64,000 bases of DNA. Origin: Bacteroidota bacterium. GTDB lineage: Bacteria; Bacteroidota; Bacteroidia; 2-12-FULL-35-15. The notes under the pieces are model-generated. The model saw only the letters and a program-made list of their open reading frames with translations. It made no database searches and was not told the origin of the DNA. Below, piece after piece: positions 62,730-64,000 of this stretch. Positions within the stretch are counted from its first letter, which is position 1; each line of letters starts with the position of its first letter. The stretch lies in assembly GCA_005772895.1 (NCBI GenBank), contig SXIH01000062.1:62001-126000 (forward strand). The letters are read 5' to 3'. A program made the translations under genes and the position numbers.

Positions 62730-63716
62730 ATGGGTGGTGGTTCATTAGAAAAAGGGTTTCTTGATATTCCGATTGATTTTTCTCTAGATTTGTTTGCTGA
62801 AATAAACAAGCTCAAAAAAGAAAAAAATGCAATCATACTCGCCCATTACTACCAAGATGCAGACATACAAGACATTGCCGATTACATTGGCGATAGTCTC
62901 GGATTATCACAAGAAGCAGCAAAAACAAATGCAGATATTATTGTTTTTGCCGGAGTTCATTTCATGGCCGAAACTGCAAAAATTCTTTCACCAAATAAAA
63001 AAGTTTTATTACCAGATTTAAGAGCAGGATGTTCATTAGCAGATTCCTGTCCTGCAGATAAATTTTCTGAATTTAAAAAACTTCATCCCGATCATTTAGT
63101 AATTTCTTATATCAACTGTACTGCTGATTTAAAAACGTTAACTGATATAGTTTGTACTTCCACTAATGCTGTTCAAATTGTAGAAAATTTACCTAAAGAT
63201 CAAAAAATAATATTTGCTCCGGATAAAAATTTAGGTGCATACATCAATAAAAAAACAAGAAGAAATATGTTGCTTTGGGATGGAGCATGTATGGTTCATG
63301 AAATTTTTTCTTTGGAGAAAATAGTAAAATTAAAAAATCAACATCCCGGAGCTTTACTTTTAGCACATCCTGAATGTGAAGCCAACCTTCTTGAAATAGC
63401 TGATTATATTTGTAGTACAACTGGTATATTAAATTACGCAACAAAATCCGATGCAAAAGAATTTATAGTAGCAACAGAAGCCGGCATTATTCATCAGATG
63501 CAATTAAAGAATCCTGGGAAGACATTTATACCTGCTCCACCGAATAATTCTTGTGCATGTAATGATTGTCCTCACATGAAATTAAACACTCTGGAAAAGC
63601 TTTATAATTGCCTTAAATACGAGCAACCGGAAATAATATTATCAGCAGATCTTATCGAAAAAGCGAAGAAACCAATTATAAGAATGCTTGATTTGTCTAA
63701 ACAATTTGGGTTATAA
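62730..63716 (+). CDS. nadA: Quinolinate synthase
   Basis: The 328-residue enzyme condenses iminoaspartate with dihydroxyacetone phosphate to give quinolinate for NAD synthesis. Cluster ligands are Cys101 (RAGCSLAD), Cys187 (WDGACMVH) and one of the Cys in [11 protein letters not shown] (275-280). [24 protein letters not shown] is the usual start of the core. I use the ATG at 62730; the open frame upstream to 62634 has no family similarity. A hairpin follows the stop, then mnmG. Confidence 0.93.
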   Translation: MGGGSLEKGFLDIPIDFSLDLFAEINKLKKEKNAIILAHYYQDADIQDIADYIGDSLGLSQEAAKTNADIIVFAGVHFMAETAKILSPNKKVLLPDLRAGCSLADSCPADKFSEFKKLHPDHLVISYINCTADLKTLTDIVCTSTNAVQIVENLPKDQKIIFAPDKNLGAYINKKTRRNMLLWDGACMVHEIFSLEKIVKLKNQHPGALLLAHPECEANLLEIADYICSTTGILNYATKSDAKEFIVATEAGIIHQMQLKNPGKTFIPAPPNNSCACNDCPHMKLNTLEKLYNCLKYEQPEIILSADLIEKAKKPIIRMLDLSKQFGL

Positions 63717-63763
63717 TTATGTAATGTATTAATAATCAAATATTTATAATTATTAATTATGAT

Positions 63764-63798
63764 AAAGTCCTTATATTTACTACCTTTACGGACTTTTT
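63764..63798 (+). terminator. Probable nadA terminator
   Basis: AAAGTCC (63764-63770) pairs with GGACTTT (63790-63796), followed by two more T. The 19-base loop is long, so this is a weak call. Confidence 0.4.
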
Positions 63799-63809
63799 GA
63801 AAATAAAAA

Positions 63810-64000
63810 ATGTTTAAAGAATACGATGTTATAGTTGTTGGTGCTGGTCACGCAGGTTGTGAAGCCGCTGCTGCTGCTGCAAACATGGGTTCTTCAACAT
63901 TGTTGATAACCATGAACATGCAGACAATAGCTCAAATGAGCTGCAATCCTGCTATGGGTGGAATTGCAAAAGGTCAGATAGTTCGTGAAATAGATGCATT
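63810..64000 (+). CDS. mnmG: tRNA uridine 5-carboxymethylaminomethyl synthesis enzyme MnmG (partial, 3' end cut)
   Basis: The first 63 residues are present. They carry the FAD-binding start [24 protein letters not shown] and the [21 protein letters not shown] signature of MnmG (GidA). With MnmE it modifies U34 of certain tRNAs. The gene runs off the window. Confidence 0.95.
   Translation, partial: MFKEYDVIVVGAGHAGCEAAAAAANMGSSTLLITMNMQTIAQMSCNPAMGGIAKGQIVREIDA

Overview
The window looks like the chromosome of a free-living or commensal Bacteroidota (Flavobacteriia/Sphingobacteriia-like; I cannot place it more finely). The support is: AT-rich DNA, TAnnTTTG-type -7 promoter boxes and almost no Shine-Dalgarno sequences, type IX secretion sorting domains (type A Por tails and type B gliding C-terminal domains), a PorP/SprF protein, the gliding lipoprotein GldH, and the holB - PSP1 - gldH - PBP1A gene order. 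Nothing suggests a phage, plasmid or insertion sequence.

Layout. 0-9 kb: two secreted proteins, an rRNA-type methyltransferase, gltX, folB, a small CWC zinc protein, tRNA-Cys, a CHxPPGN secreted peptide, a T9SS type A propeller protein and a helical cytosolic protein. 9-21 kb: two giant SprB-like adhesins (about 1700 and 1790 residues) built from 6 and 10 copies of one 83-residue Ig/PKD-like unit, followed by a PorP/SprF partner. 21-27 kb: an LpxR-like lipid A deacylase, a serine hydrolase, a DEDDy exonuclease, a lipoprotein and a fused DppD-DppF-type ABC ATPase. 27-46 kb: a surface-glycan region with two GH16-type proteins, a MntA/HepT toxin-antitoxin pair, two AlgX-like acyltransferase partners plus an MBOAT acyltransferase, four GT-C-type membrane glycosyltransferases and a GT2 polyprenyl-phosphate sugar synthase. 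46-53 kb: a CoA transferase pair, PBP1A, GldH, a PSP1 protein and HolB. 53-55 kb: an SdpR-SdpI-CPBP operon whose third gene carries an apparent one-base frameshift. 55-64 kb: pgk, a fifth GT-C protein, ybeY, a LutB-like protein, an M28 peptidase, rpiB, a 500-bp AT-rich spacer with DnaA-box-like repeats, nadA and the start of mnmG.

How it fits together. The adhesins, the PorP/SprF protein, GldH and the sorting-domain proteins are substrates and parts of type IX secretion and gliding. The GT2 enzyme would load a polyprenyl carrier for the GT-C enzymes, the MBOAT/AlgX-like trio would acylate the glycan at the envelope, and the GH16 proteins could trim or remodel it. Two protein modules are spread over this region: a helical tail with an (E/D)W...KA pattern (four copies in three proteins) and a beta-rich module ending in a WN-x-x-K motif (four copies in three proteins). 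I know no name for either. I consider these modules, together with a promoter element shared by the two adhesin genes, the best candidates for something undescribed. Several families of small intergenic repeats, some of them read through in frame inside genes, are also present. All functional calls come from reading the sequence; no database search was run.
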